A DNA stretch of 64,000 bases, from assembly GCA_940337035.1 (NCBI GenBank), contig CALNHX010003289.1:1-64000 (forward strand), written 5' to 3'. Every line of letters begins with the position of its first letter. The stretch's first letter is position 1. Below are positions 13,543 to 26,504 of this stretch, piece after piece. Source of the DNA: Agriotes lineatus (taxonomy: Eukaryota; Arthropoda; Insecta; Coleoptera; Elateridae). Both the position numbers and the translations under genes were made by a program. The notes beneath the pieces were generated by a model that was not told the origin of the DNA, searched no databases, and saw only the letters and a list, made by a program, of their open reading frames with translations.

Positions 13543-13874
13543 GTGCAGAAGAAAATAAAGATAGCTGATACCATCTTGAACTCAATAGAGGATTCTGCGT
13601 CTTCATCATCGACGTCGGTGAGCATGATGGAACATTTTGTAACACCATAACTTCAATTAAATACAGATGCCACACCATTAGCATTAGCATCAGAAACAAC
13701 AGCGTCAAAAAAGAAAATGGAAAAAACTCTTCAAGCTTCCCAACAACCCCTAATTTTTTATAATTGTACTAATAACAACATAACTATAAATTTTGTAAAC
13801 GAAATAAATAAAAACAATTCTTAAAAATAGAATTTACTTTGTGTGGTCGTCTAAAAAATAGTATTCATAACTCG

Positions 13875-13985
13875 CTCGAAAGTGCAAATATCTGTACTCG
13901 TGTTTTAGATCCACTCGGGCTTCGCTACGCTACGTCCTCGGTTGTCTAATCAACACTCGCACGATATTTGCTACTTTCGACGCTT
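13875..13985. repeat. Imperfect palindrome centred on CTTCGCTACGCTACG
   Basis: CGAAAGTGCAAATATC with an ACTCGTGTTTTAGAT-type block is mirrored downstream by TCTAATCAACACTCG and GATATTTGCTACTTTCG. Arms are about 44 bp around a GC-richer centre. It sits just outside the 17-bp repeat of the recombinase element and may be its real terminus or an independent foldback repeat. Confidence 0.6.
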
Positions 13986-16577
13986 GTAATGAAAATAACT
14001 ATAGTGTACTAGCTACATATGTTTGTTAATAATTTTTGTACCACATCGAAGATAGGGGCATAATAATTTTATCCAACATATTTCTGAGAAATATTAGTAA
14101 TACTTCCAGGAGTAATATCTATAGCACCAAGATACACAACATCATATCACAAACCTCTAAATACGCTTACAATTTTTTTCTCCTATCGAGGTTTTACTTT
14201 TTTACGTTTATTGTATTCGACAAAATGAAGACCACCATTAGATTATAGTAAAGTTGCATTGTACGAATATGCAAATAAAAAACGCACTTAGCGTACTGTC
14301 AGCATTAATAATTAAAATCTGACCGCTTACTTTGTTTGGTCGTTTTACAATTACATTTGGATAATCGTTATTCTAATATTTGAATACTAAACATTAAGGT
14401 TTGACTAGCTCAACGCCAAAATGCAATTTTTAATTATTCGCAACTCTATATTATCATCCAGATAGGGTAGAAATATTTAAAACCCCACCTTTTTAGAAGT
14501 TTACTGAAACTCCCGTCTTTTTTAGCTTCTAAAAAGCGTTGGAAAACATATTGCACCATTTACGTTATATCGCGCGCTCGAATCTGCAGCGAAATAAAAT
14601 TTAAACTGGAAAGCAAAAATGACAAATGAAATGTCTGCTTTCGGGCCTCCGGACCAATGCATTGTCACATAAATATAACAATAACACTCCACCGAGGCCC
14701 ATGCCCCTTTAATAACTGAATTCTGCTATCCGCACCGTTCACATTAACTCCGGCCTGGCTACCATTTCAGCGAAATTAGGTTAGACCTGACAGTAATAGA
14801 AATAAGTTGACAATAATTCGTTGCATATTGCGTCTAATGTATGAGATACTTCCGAATGATCCAATTGCGTCGGGCGGGATAATTTATATCGCAGGTTGAA
14901 GGTTTAATAACCTGTGATTACATATTACAAATTTACAATATGTCTCCCAACCTTTCAGTTAATTACACCCAACCCAAACTTGTATGAGAGGTCTTGTAAA
15001 ACTACATAGCTTTTCTGTAGACCACTTCGGCATGAAAGGAAAGTCACCCCAGGTGAATGTAACGCCATAACTCGAGAATGACAACCGATCAGAATGATTT
15101 CTTCGCCAGTTTTTGTGGAATATTGATGCAAAGAACTGAAAAGCTTGTGGGGGAAACTAGTTGCTTTCCTTTGTACGTGCTTGTCCATTTATATACGTGT
15201 TACCAGTAATAGGCATTAAGCGATCATGTAACTACGCCGGGATGACAATTACTCACAACCGACAGATATATTTGTTAAAAGTTATCAACACATGGGGTTG
15301 GAAACATATATCTCTTGTCACCTTTAAATTCGAAATGGCACAGTATCTCTGCTCTCTACCCAGTTGCAAAATTACTGACTCGTTTTTTAACCGATTTCTT
15401 CCGCCTAGATTTTGCGGTCATTATTAGTTCCCGCGCCTTTTGCGAATTCTCTGTAGCCGAAGTGGTCACACATAATGTGTATCACAATATGTATGTATAT
15501 ATGATAGTGACCATAACACACCTAAAGCACCGATTCTACAGAAGCAAGAATCAAGGGTACAGTTGCACAAATATTTCCTTCATGCATGCCAGCTTCTCAG
15601 CTTTCTTCCTGTTCCCTCCTATCATTAGCCTGAATATCTTGTGATAGATACCTTCTTGTTTTCACGTATTCAAGAACTACACGTTAACAAGCGTTTCTAA
15701 ATTTGAAAATCCTCACTACTGTTAATACAGAAAATACGGTTTGATACAATTCTGCTAATGTATGTGTACCTATTTTAGATGTCCTAGCCTATAGGATACA
15801 ACAGAAGAATGCTCATTCAAGTAAGTTTTCATATTGTGGCGATTTTATTGATATACATTCTACTTCCCTGCGCAGAATAAGATTTTCTGTGCTTTTTATT
15901 TGCTAGATGTAGTGACCAACGAGCATACGTATCGACTGGATTTCTGAGGCGTAAAAATATTTATGGACGTTGCTCCGGAGTTGCAAGGTATCAAGCAAAC
16001 CGTGTGAATTTCCGGCCGTTGTCCAAGTCTTATACCGAAAGGAACTGCAACAACGATAGCATTTTACATTTAAAGTAATACATAGCAAAAGGATGCGAAT
16101 GGGCTATAATCGGCTTTGTATAGAATAAGATAATTTCCATTTAAAACAATGGCTATTTGGTTAGGATATTCATTCCATAATAAGATAAATACAGATAATA
16201 TTTCATAATTGTTTTGCACCAACAATGCTCGTTCATGTGGTTCAATATATCCTGCCGTAACTAAATATTAATGCCTTAAAAGCACAGAGAGTAGTACAAT
16301 CTGAAAACGGAAACAAAAGGCCTACTGAATGCGCTCCCACTAATGATTTTAGAGCATTACTGCTTAAATGCACTTAATGTAGTAATAACCGACCTGGCAA
16401 AAATACTGGTCTAAAAGTTCCAACACGACCGCAGAAGTATTGGACGCAAATCTATACAAGCGACTAAATTGAGAAACGAGTACACACTATCATATTATAT
16501 ATCCTTCTAATAGCGAGTCAAGCTGCTTCATCATAAGCGATCAGACTTAATACATAACCAATCGGATACTTTATCCA
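13986..16577. other. No recognisable gene
   Basis: Several frames of 60-109 codons occur, but none shows a known domain, periodicity or splice context. Nothing else recognised. Confidence 0.35.
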
Positions 16578-16890
16578 CAATCGGGCCTGCTTCTTTCAGC
16601 GCCATGTAACGGCAACGGCAACGGCATAAGCATTGCTGCTACAGCATGCTATCTGTAACTGCTTTTGATCTACATGCGATTAATTAAGGATTTTCTGGTC
16701 ACATAATCGTATACTTGTAGAACGACTATTTATTCATTTCAATACATTAAGTGATACAAATAATCAATAAAAACTGAAGAATTTGTCCAGGATGGGTGGT
16801 ACAAACTGAGAGGGGTAAATTACACGAAAAGTAGGTGCACTACCCAGCCTAGAAGGCAGCCTTGAAGTGATAGAAAAAAGGCCAAAGAAT
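16578..16890. repeat. Dispersed repeat, about 310 bp, copy A
   Basis: Matches 19,288-19,594 in the same orientation with many substitutions. Shared landmarks are ATCGGGyyTrCTTCTTTC near the start, AATAATCAAT in the middle, then GGGTGGTxCA and CxCCCAGCCTAG near the end. No coding capacity. Family unknown; the length fits a SINE or MITE. Confidence 0.6.
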
Positions 16891-17904
16891 TTACCACCCA
16901 AAAACTAGGGGTAGACACAGCCCTAGCTAGCTCTAACTCTCGGCAGAAAATATAGTGCGAGTAAGGACTAGGCAGCGATCCTTAGGGTTAAATACAATCT
17001 TTATCAAGCAACAACATTTTTGGCGCCTGTCGTTAAACCGGTTAAACACAACAAAAAACATATCTAGCTACCAAAATAAAGTACCACCTACCTTGTAAGC
17101 CTCTTACGTCAACCTAAATCTTAAAAAAATACTAACAAGTTCATGATGGATCGTAGTAGAAAGAAAATATAAAACAATATTTAATAGAATTTAATATTCA
17201 ACACCAGTGTAACAAATATCCAGCATAAATAATGCTAGGGGCTCAGTTAAGCCCAAAATGAGTAATTAACAAATAATTGTTGGAGTCACCCAAATCATAA
17301 CACACAAACATTATGATTTATTACAATTCGAAACACTGTAGAATACAACAAATTAAAAAAAGCTCACGCCAACATAACGTGGCAAACATTGACATCTGGA
17401 TGACCTCAAGGACGCTTCAGGAAGTAGGTACATACAACATACAACATTTCAGCCACTTTAACTGATGAAATAGTAACGCTTCAAGCGTTGCAAGCAAGCT
17501 AGTATTTATCGCGTACAGTTTGATTCGTAGAACCGTTTAGTCTTCGGCAATACCCTTTTACCGAAAAAACTGAAAATCAATGCATGTATTTACGAAGCGT
17601 AACTGGAAGCACTATTTTGCGATCTTAAGGGAGGGTCCTGTCAGTCTCTCTATGGAAATGTTGTATTGGACCTCGTAGCGGATACAGGTGGCGGCTTTAG
17701 GCGGAAGAAAGACTATCCGTCGCCAAAACTGCTCGCATCTGGGATACACGCCACATAAACTGTTTGCTACGATGAAATTCCGCAACGGGAGCAAATCGCA
17801 AGGGAACCGTAATCATATGAGCATGATCCCAGGGAGCCGGCGGCTTGTAGTAAGGACATGGAAGCAGTAGGTATTGAAGTAAAAAAACTTATAAGGAAGT
17901 CTCA
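16891..17904. other. No recognisable gene
   Basis: Short overlapping frames on both strands around 17,610-17,870 have unusually balanced composition, but I recognise no domain. They lie beside the candidate exon at 17,905-18,160 and could belong to the same unidentified gene. Confidence 0.3.
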
Positions 17905-18160
17905 CCACAGCTGGAAATGGACCTGAACGTGCTTAAAGAGACGCCGCTGCGAGGATTTCAATTGTAACAGAAACTCGGGGCTAAATTGTTTCGAGACTAG
18001 GCTTCCTTGAACATGGCTTACTATCCAAAGAAAGACCGTACCGAGACATTCTTCGCAGGTGTCCACTTGAACGTCGAGGTTTTCTTGGAGAAAATCTAAT
18101 TCACGCAACGCCAAGAGCGGGGGCGCGGAAAAACCACATTCGAAAACAAACTGCCTCAAA
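17905..18160 (-). CDS. Candidate exon of an unidentified host gene (minus strand)
   Basis: A minus-strand frame of about 85 codons reads like globular alpha-helical protein. It has regular hydrophobic spacing, few low-complexity runs, and segments such as LRELDFLQENLDVQVD and LKSSQRRLFKHVQVHF. The frame ends exactly where the strand reads CTGTG followed by GTGAGA, a good splice donor, so the terminal stop may be intronic. The acceptor side is weaker (a GCAG preceded by few pyrimidines). No partner exon could be joined in phase with confidence. I do not recognise the protein. It could equally be a retrotransposed fragment or an accidental frame. Confidence 0.3.
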
Positions 18161-19287
18161 GAACCATTTAATAACTTAACGCAAAATGAAATGGGGCGTT
18201 ACAAGGCGGTAGAAGAAGAAAGATTCATATAGTGGTCAAAAATTCTTTGAGGTTCATACAGTTGAAAATGATCGCTTTTCATTTTATCACTGGTATATAA
18301 GCTAGTTGCCAACATTTACCATGTTCAGTATTAAATAACCGTTGTGTGGACACGCTGGAAAATATTGTTTTTAAAACACCAAAACCATCTATCTAACAAC
18401 ACACTACCCACATAAACCCAAAAGTAAATAAATTACTAGAAGAAAGGAAGAACATTCCTTGCCTTCAAACAAACGTTCTTGCACAAGCTCAGATATAGCA
18501 AACTTAAGTAAATATTCAATATGCCAACGTTCTACATAATATTCAGTTGTTTAAGGTGTTTAAAATACCGTAACGCCATAAGCTGTCTTAAGTTCGCCGT
18601 CTGGCATGTCAGTAAACGTGCCTAATGTGAGTATGAGAAGATTGGAGAGTTCCTCCAACGCTCATTATATCCTGAAAATTTAGAATTTATTTGAAGGTTG
18701 AGTTATATAGTCTACAGAGCTATTGCAAGTCAATGCTCCCCAAAAGTAAACCAGGGTGCCATATGAATTATTACTAAAAATCAAAGTATCGAACTGAGGA
18801 AGTATGAAAAAGACCACACCTTGAAGGCTAGGATAATTATTGTGACAAATGAATGAAGTGAACTGCCCATCGAGATTCTACAGAGACAGCATTATTTAGC
18901 AAACAAATTACAGGATTGGACCATGACACTCAATGTGTCAACCATGCCAGAGGCAAAACTATTTTCGCAAGCGTATTGAATATAACAAAACAGTGAAACT
19001 TATCGAGACCATCTACAGAAATAGCAAACTGACCTTGATCATTTTTGTAATTAATTGTTAATTCATTCAGAACAATGTATCCACTTGTATTGGAAATACC
19101 TTCCAGTACCTGTTTGACGTCATTAATCGAGGTCTTCCAGGTCTATTTAAATAATGAGTATAATTTTGATCACTACATACAATTTTATCTCCGAGTCGTT
19201 CCCGAGGCTAAAACCTACGAAATTCACCATATATGTATATAAAAGTAAGTCACGCTACATCATCACCGATCGACCTCATCTGCCCCC
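18161..19287. other. No recognisable gene
   Basis: AT-rich with short frames only. No transposon ends or conserved motifs seen. Confidence 0.35.
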
Positions 19288-19594
19288 GATCGGGTTTACT
19301 TCTTTCGGCGGAATGCCATGATAATCTCGAAAACATTGCTGATACATAATGCGGCATGTAACTTTTTTTGGTCTTCATGTGTTTAAATAAGTGGCTTAAT
19401 ATCACCAGATCATACAATAGCAGAACAATTATTTATCCCTTCTGATACAGAATCTAATAGAAATAATCAATTATGACCGAAGAATTGATCTAAGCTGGGT
19501 GGTGCAGAAGAGATTGGGAAGGTGTCAAAAATACATGCACCGCCCAGCCTAGCAGAAACACTTAACGTGGTAGAATAAGAAAGGGTAAAGATGA
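19288..19594. repeat. Dispersed repeat, about 310 bp, copy B
   Basis: Partner of 16,578-16,890 in the same orientation, 2.7 kb downstream. Confidence 0.6.
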
Positions 19595-22181
19595 TAGGAT
19601 ACTGAATGTAGTCGAAAACCATTAAATTATAAATAATGGAGGATGGTTCCTTCCACTTGCGACTAATGATGGGCGCGTTAACTAAGTTTTGCGCTTCTTC
19701 TTCAGTAAATTTTCAGGTTCAGGTTTTTCATACCCCCCTTATAGTAATGGGTAAAATACGTTTTTATTTAACATGCACGCACAATAGTGCACATCAAACG
19801 GTACTTATAATGATCATTCTCAATTTTTATCGTTGACGGTAATTAGAGCCACAACACGCCAGCATGTTTTGGAAAACAGCGACTTTTAACTTCGTTAGCT
19901 TCTCATATTTTACCAAAATAAACATTCAGAACCCATCCCCTTTCCGTTTCGTATTGATGTAGTTTTATTAATACTTGGAAGCAGTGGACGAAGAATGATC
20001 CAACGTGGGTCTGTCAATTGAGTAGAAACTTTATTTTAACAGTTGTCGTCCTACTCCTATTATTTTTAATTAGTTGCGATGTACAGTTTTCTTAGTACTA
20101 AAGTTACACGGTAGGGTGTCGAGTGGCAACAATAGCAATCGGTACGACAACTAGCAGCTCGCTTAATTCAAGTCTAATGTGAGAAAGACAATTTTGTATA
20201 AACAGCTCAATCTAGAGCTACTCACGTAGGGACAGTAATCCATCCCGCCGTGTTCGAACTAGCGCCTAGGAAATTCAATATTAAAGTGCACAGTGGAGAG
20301 CGTGTAAAAGGTAGACGAACTCATAACTGTCAAACGCTAAATACCTTCTCCTACGAGTGGAAATTACGGCCAATCCACATTCGCGATATTTTCATAAGTT
20401 ATGATGTTATGATACAGATTTATGTTTATATTACTGTACGAAGACCTTCGTCTGCAGCTTTTCTCGGGCGCGAATCCCCATTAACTGTGCATTCAGAAAC
20501 GCAGATTTGAGCGAAGCAGCATTTAGACTGTAGTAAATTTTCCTAGAGCGCAATGTGGAACGTCAACTGAGACAGGATATTTGCTTTTATGTGACTTCCA
20601 ACTACGAAATAGGACAGCGTAAAAATTGCCACCAAGTAACTTAGGAGCGTATCGGATTTTGTAGGAGACTGCGAAACCAGCGTTACCATTGAAATGTATT
20701 AATTAAAAATAAATGAAACTCTTTTGACATCACTGCTCTATAACAGCAAGCTGCAGATTTGGTTGTCTTGGTTCGGTGAATCACTGCACCCGTGTAGTTA
20801 CATCAGTATTTGATAATATTTGGCAGTAAACACCTTCTGTTCGCCAGTAATCGCAGGTATGGGACTATTACTTCTGTGTTTACGCGCTTTCGAGTTTAGT
20901 CGAATTTATTTTGAGCTCTTTTGGCACTCATATATCTTAATAACCCCTAACGTTCGCCAATTTTGAAGAGATTGTCTGTTGCCGTTTGATTCATATGTTG
21001 TACTATAAATTTCTCACTGGGAAAACCACGCCACCTGGTAGCACATATCGATTGCGATTTCCACTGTCTTTTGGCACAAATTGACGATTAAAGGTCAGGA
21101 TTCTTTTTTTACCCGTTTCCTGCTGCGACTGGGTCCGCTCAGATTGACGACTCACGCTTGTTGTGGAGGTTACTTACGGTAAATTTTAAATTTATAATGG
21201 TTGACAACTAGTAAACAACCAATTTACGATAAAATTCAGAAAGTGTGTTAATCAGGTCCCCCTGGATTGCTTAGAAATTACGCCCTCCAGTTTCGCTGTC
21301 GGGACATATTTTCATCGCAATGCAGCTGGTCGTGCAATCTGACCAGCATTATCGGCAAGTCACTATGCACTTAATACATTACTGTTGAATATATGTTGGA
21401 CGAAATGTGATGAATAGCGAACATGTGATGTAATTTTATTAGTAAGTTTCCTAATAATATTTACTAGGTTTCTTCGATCGATAGAAGAGTTTTGTACAGG
21501 TGTACGTGCTCTTCTACTCCTTCCCATTGCAAAAGAGTTTCGCCTTTTTCATTTTATAGTGGCAATGACCGTGGCTCCGAAACTATCGTGTAACAAACTG
21601 CGTCTTCAGGCACCAAAAGCAAGCTGAGAAACCAATGTTGGAGTGGTACCCTGACCAAACACACCTGAGCCTGTTAAAAAGAACATTTCAATATACAGCC
21701 GATATGTACACATCTATATTCATTATTGCTCAATTTTGTATGTTTATAATTGGTTAATTGCGCTGTTGTAAGTTTTAAAGGCGCGCCAAAGTGTTTTGTG
21801 GATTTCGCTTTAAAATGTATCGGAAGAGATTTGGAACCAAGACACTAACAAACGAATAGGTTGCCACTGAGTAAAATGTAGGTCATAGGGAACGAAACCA
21901 ACAACTACCTGATGTAAACTGATGATCGTTCACTCCAATTTCAAAACACAATATTACAAAGCTGCTGTTCAAATCAAGAGCACTTCCAAAATCCAAAAGC
22001 ACACAATAAGTAAAGTAAACTCCAAACCAACTCTTGAAAAAGGCAACCCTACCCAAAAAATACGAAATCCGAGGAAACTACATGGAAAAAGGTACTGGGA
22101 TCATGGCAGTACCTTGCTAAGTCACCAAAGTACAAAAAAAGTAAATACTAGAACAAATATCCATTCAAAATAGGCGTCTCC
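19595..22181. other. No recognisable gene
   Basis: Frames up to 86 codons without known motifs. The Lys/Thr-rich ORF at 21,922-22,173 reflects A-rich sequence, and I do not call it a gene. Confidence 0.35.
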
Positions 22182-22815
22182 GGCAAATTCCTCGAATGCA
22201 TTTGCTCAAAATCAATTGCTCGAAATCAATTGCTCGAAAATAATATTGCTCGAATGTAACTTTTCTCGAAATACAAGTTCCTTAAACCGCAATTTCTCGA
22301 AAATGTTTTGCTCGAACTTATGTGGTCTTAACATCTAAAAATTTATTTCGGCATTAAAGAGGGAACAGAGTTTGAACGAATTACGGATAGAACAATATAT
22401 CAGCGGTCAACAACACACCACAAGTCGAAGAATATATCGTGATAGTGCACAGAGACTAGATTAATGAATAATTATCGACATGACAGAAATATTTATGATT
22501 ATGTCCGTCGAATAGTACATAACATATATTAAAAACATATAATATTTGGTTTTTATAATTTTTAACTTAATCACATACTTATACCGATTTTTTATTAATA
22601 AAGGTTATAATTTGTAATTTGTGTTTTTTATATTTTATATTAACTGATTCGAGTTAAGGCTATTTCACAACTTTATTTTTTTCGAGCAACAGATAATCGA
22701 GACATTGCTGTTCGAGAAACTTGCAATTCGAGCAAAGTCACATTGGAGCAATTGACTTTCGAGAAACTGATTTTGAGCAATTCGTTATCGAGCAATTGCA
22801 TTGGAGAAATTTACC
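22182..22815. mobile_element. MITE with termini made of TTGCTCGA-type repeats
   Basis: The left end (from GGCAAATTCCTCGAATGC) holds about eight degenerate repeats of the form xTTGCTCGAAAxx spaced about 15-18 bp. The right end (to TTGGAGAAATTTACC) holds the same array inverted, with motifs such as CGAGCAATTGCA and TCGAGAAAC. Each array is about 130-140 bp and they flank about 350 bp of AT-rich unique sequence with no coding capacity. Subterminal arrays of this kind are typical transposase-binding arrays of non-autonomous DNA elements. The superfamily is not identified and no clear target duplication is seen. Confidence 0.65.
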
Positions 22816-25800
22816 TAGAACCCAAAATAGGAGAGAAGATATTCAAATACAGGTCTGCTCTATCTACCATTAAAAACTACACCTGACAAATTGGCCATAG
22901 TAAATTCCAGTATACGTGTTTACTAGCTCTTCGAGTGAACCGTTTGTTTTTAGAAATGGAAAATAATGAACTCACATGCAAATGTCAATAGCATAAAGTT
23001 GATTGATATGTTCTTCCTTATAGAATATTTGTTTTAACGAAGTGTTTCTTCGTGTTTGGCGATTGATTTCAAATTGTAATTCTCGACAGCAAAGCTATAC
23101 AGATCTACCTTTATAAACTGCAGCGATAGGGCGTAACTCTCTCAACGAACTTTAACATGTCTAATTTTATCCAAGTAGCAAAGCCTATTACCATAACCTC
23201 AAGTATTTATATAAAGCAATATAATAAAAATTTGCTGGGTTTATTTCATTCTATTAGAAAAAATAGATATAGAATTAACCTCACATATTATTCTATTTCC
23301 AGAAATAAATATAAAGAAAATGTGGTTTTGTGGAAACCCTTCAAGCAAAAATTATGAGTTTAAATTGCTACTGCTTCTGATTAAACCGTAATGTAATAGC
23401 AAACAACGAATGTACGTACAGCTTTTTTATATCTTTCCTTTTCGCACTGAATTATTTTTATAATGTTTAACACCTAACACGGATATGCAACTACATGCAG
23501 ATTGAGATATCAAGCTTCACAAAGCAACTAAAAGTAAGCACTTTTTCAATATTAGTATGCACCTGATAGCCAGCATGTGCAAACTTTCCGCATAAGTTCC
23601 ATTGAGCCATATTTCATTTAGGAACAATTCCTTTCTGAAACAAATTTATCTAGAAGTTTGCTACTGGGAGGAAATACTTTGCAAATTTATCTGCCATTTC
23701 GTTCTCGGTTTGATAGTTATTGCCGTGCCGCATAGAATAGGAAAATCACGCTTTCCAACATTAGTTTTCCTAGAACTAACATTCTGAAACGAAGTGTAAC
23801 TAACTCATTGTTAATGTCCTTTCGTAGCAGGTCGAAAATGCGCACGAATTTAAATAAATTGCGCGCTATTTAGGAGGGTCAGTGACTTTGCCTAAAATTG
23901 AAGAATTTTAACTAACCCTTACTACACAACGTACTATGTAGTCTCGTTACTAATTATTATATACAGTGTCTCCCTGCATTGACTCGGCGATGGATAAAAT
24001 GAATCAAACATTTTTCCGTATAATTCTCATCCTTTGCAGGCTAGGTTTACTTGATCCATTATCTATTCTTACCAATCCAGAGTTCAATTGACCAAGGTGG
24101 CCGAATTAGCACAAGAATAATATAAATTATAGGTGAAGTGGTTTTTCTGTTAACTTTAAGCAAAATATTTGTTAAATACAATATTCCAGAGTAGAAATGT
24201 GAGCTGTATATCAAACAATTTATTGCAACCGCATATGCCGGAGTTATTCCTTAGTTCACAGTGTAGCAATCAATATTAGATATTTCTAATATTAAGTGCT
24301 TAGAAACGCGCCTCGCGCCTCCAAGAGAAATTCCTGGGTTACGCAATTACACCCATTGGCGTAAACTATTGGACACGGGCTTTGTGCGTTGAATTACTAT
24401 AAACGAAGTCAGTCGTTTACCGATTGGAAATTATCTTTCTTCTTTGCGTATCATATAAGCCTTTCGATTTTCTATTAAGTTTTCAATAACTCTAACAAGA
24501 TCAGTAACCCGTTACCCTGCGTTGCACGGCTATTAAAGCTAAGACTGTGCGTTAAAAATGACGGACAATATTATTTCTTCCACGTTCGAGACGACCACAT
24601 GCGCTGGTCGGTTTACCTTATACTTTTTCTTGAGCGTTACTTGCGGTTTTTCTTTATTTAGCGACTTTATAACTGCTCTTGACCGGTGCTGCATGCACTC
24701 ATTCATAGCAGGCCGCTTCATCAAGTCATTTTATCGCTGGTCCGATCTCATCCAGACATGCAGATTCTTCTCCTGTCGAGCTATTTTATCGGCGGTGAAA
24801 ACCGACCGGAAATACCATGCAACTCCCCCTTCCCCACCAAGACGATACTACCGTCCCCTACATCGAGTAGTAGACACCTGACGAAATCAGGACTTGCTCG
24901 ATGGTAAAGGGGCCGTTTGATCACAGTCACCGCCGTATTGAAATAAAGTTCGACTTACGCGAGGAAGATCTTTCTCTCTCTCTCTCAGCAAACTGCAAGC
25001 TCCTACGATGCCTCCAGATGCAGCACCTGGCAGGACACCGGAAATTCGACATGCAGAATAGCTACGAAACCCTCCAAACGCCCCTACCAACGTTCCTGCT
25101 CCTTCAGAGGTAAATTTTGCCCAGTACATATCCCGTCGGCTAAGGAGAATTTGCATTAGACGCCCCATTGCATTAGCATTACACCCTCCACACCTTAGAG
25201 AGCACTCCAAAGGAGTGAAAACTGTTAAATAGCTGCGCGTGGTCATTAGGACTGTAAAGTGGCACAGACGCGTCACGATTTAAAATTTTAGTACCAGTTT
25301 CAGAACTGAGGCGTTTGACCTACGGCTATTAACTCGAATCACTTTTTTTTAATTGTACCCACAAGTATATTTACAAAAATGACACGTAATATGAAGCACA
25401 ATATACTTGATCATTCTAGAATATTCTGAATATAATCAGTTGAAGCAATGCATGAGCTTTGCTTCTAAGTCATTAGAAAGTAGCCCCAGCATTTGCCGCA
25501 AATGTTCGAATGGTTCAATTATTGAATGAAGTGTCCGTTGCTCTTTTCCCTATCTGTTGGATTTCAAACTTGACACTGGTAAAAATAAAATCTTCTGGTA
25601 TCGCGAGTTCGTTCTGCTTGACTGCTTAGGTCTCGGCAGGTTCTAAATTTGAGGGTAATTTTATAACTAATAAGCAGCCGTTAGTGGTTTGCCCATTTTA
25701 TAGTTGCAAGCTGTATATCTAGTAAACAATCGCCAAGTGTGTATCACGTTTCATTTGTTTTCAATAAATTATACGGTATTATTCTATTTACTAAAAATAG

Positions 25801-25817
25801 TAAAGGTAAAGTAGCTG
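22816..25817. other. No recognisable gene; GC-richer patch near 24.5-25.3 kb
   Basis: Between about 24,480 and 25,280 base composition rises and overlapping frames of 60-129 codons open on both strands. Two complementary open strands and no known domain suggest a compositional effect, for instance an old LTR or repeat. A TC microsatellite lies near 24,970-24,986. Confidence 0.35.
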
Positions 25818-26200
25818 ATATATACGCGCTATCTGGCGGTTGAGCGAAGAACTTGTTTTAATGCGATATTAGTAACTATTTAGTAATTGTATCTGTGTAC
25901 GAAGGCTTCGCTGTTTGGAGAATTACACGAATCAAACAGTTCTCTTCGGGAGATAGATGATGTTCGTTACAATTACGGTTCATAAACCTCGTCCCTATCC
26001 ATTCCTAGCGTTTTTGTTTAGTCAAATAATTCTGTGCTTGCTAAGACACACAGTATATTATTTGTTTATAAAATCAATTATAAGTAATTATTTGGATGCA
26101 CACTGTTTATCTGTACTGGCGCTTCAAGATTTTAGTAGGTTGTTAGCAACCTGATTTTTTCAATGCATCTAAGGCTGCATCTGGATGGTAATTCACCCCT
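25818..26200. repeat. Dispersed repeat, uninterrupted copy
   Basis: From ATATATACGCGCTATCTGGC to CTAAGGCTGCATCTGGATG this sequence is the uninterrupted relative of 29,879-30,190 plus 31,340-31,410. Shared blocks include TATGCGCC/TACGCGCT-type starts, AATAATTATTTGGAT, TATCTGTA and CTAAGGCTGxAxCTGGATG. Family unknown. Confidence 0.55.
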
Positions 26201-26358
26201 GTATTAAATAGCCGAAGACCTTTTTATTAACGTTCTATATTAAACTAGCATTTTATCATTGACGTAAACCTTACCCTTTTGCATGTCGTCGGTCTACTAC
26301 TTTGTCGCTCAATACAATAAATGCGAACTGCAAATCACACTTTAACCCACTATAGAAG

Positions 26359-26504
26359 ATGGACGCAACAAATAATCTTTCAGCAGGAGAATCCATGGCA
26401 ATGGTGCAGAGCGAAGAATTTCTGTTGCTACCAAAGTTACTTCTGATAACTAACGTATTCAGAGGACGGGATCCTCGGAGAGTGAGAAGACGCCGTCATT
26501 GCAG
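26359..26504 (+). CDS. Candidate first exon (about 49 codons), unidentified
   Basis: ATG at 26,359 opens a frame with an acidic, Met-rich start and an Arg-rich end (RDPRRVRRRRHCR) that runs straight into a GTAAGA donor at 26,505. The layout resembles a short first exon, possibly of a transposase gene with a basic segment. No downstream exon was recognised, so it may be coincidence. Confidence 0.2.

Larger units (their letters stand above)
12204..13858 (+). mobile_element. Crypton-type tyrosine-recombinase element with 17-bp inverted ends
   Basis: TTTTTTAGACGACCACA at 12,204-12,220 recurs as an exact reverse complement at 13,842-13,858. The two copies flank a decayed tyrosine recombinase gene at nearly symmetric distances. 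Cryptons and their domesticated insect relatives encode such recombinases, but classical Cryptons are not known for terminal inverted repeats, so the boundaries are inference. Two palindromes lie close by, at 12,324-12,411 inside and 13,875-13,985 outside. The second could mean that the true right edge lies further out. Confidence 0.45.

Noticed and set aside
24558..25276. Overlapping ORFs on both strands up to 129 codons
   Set aside because: Both strands are open and no domain is recognised; probably due to local GC content.
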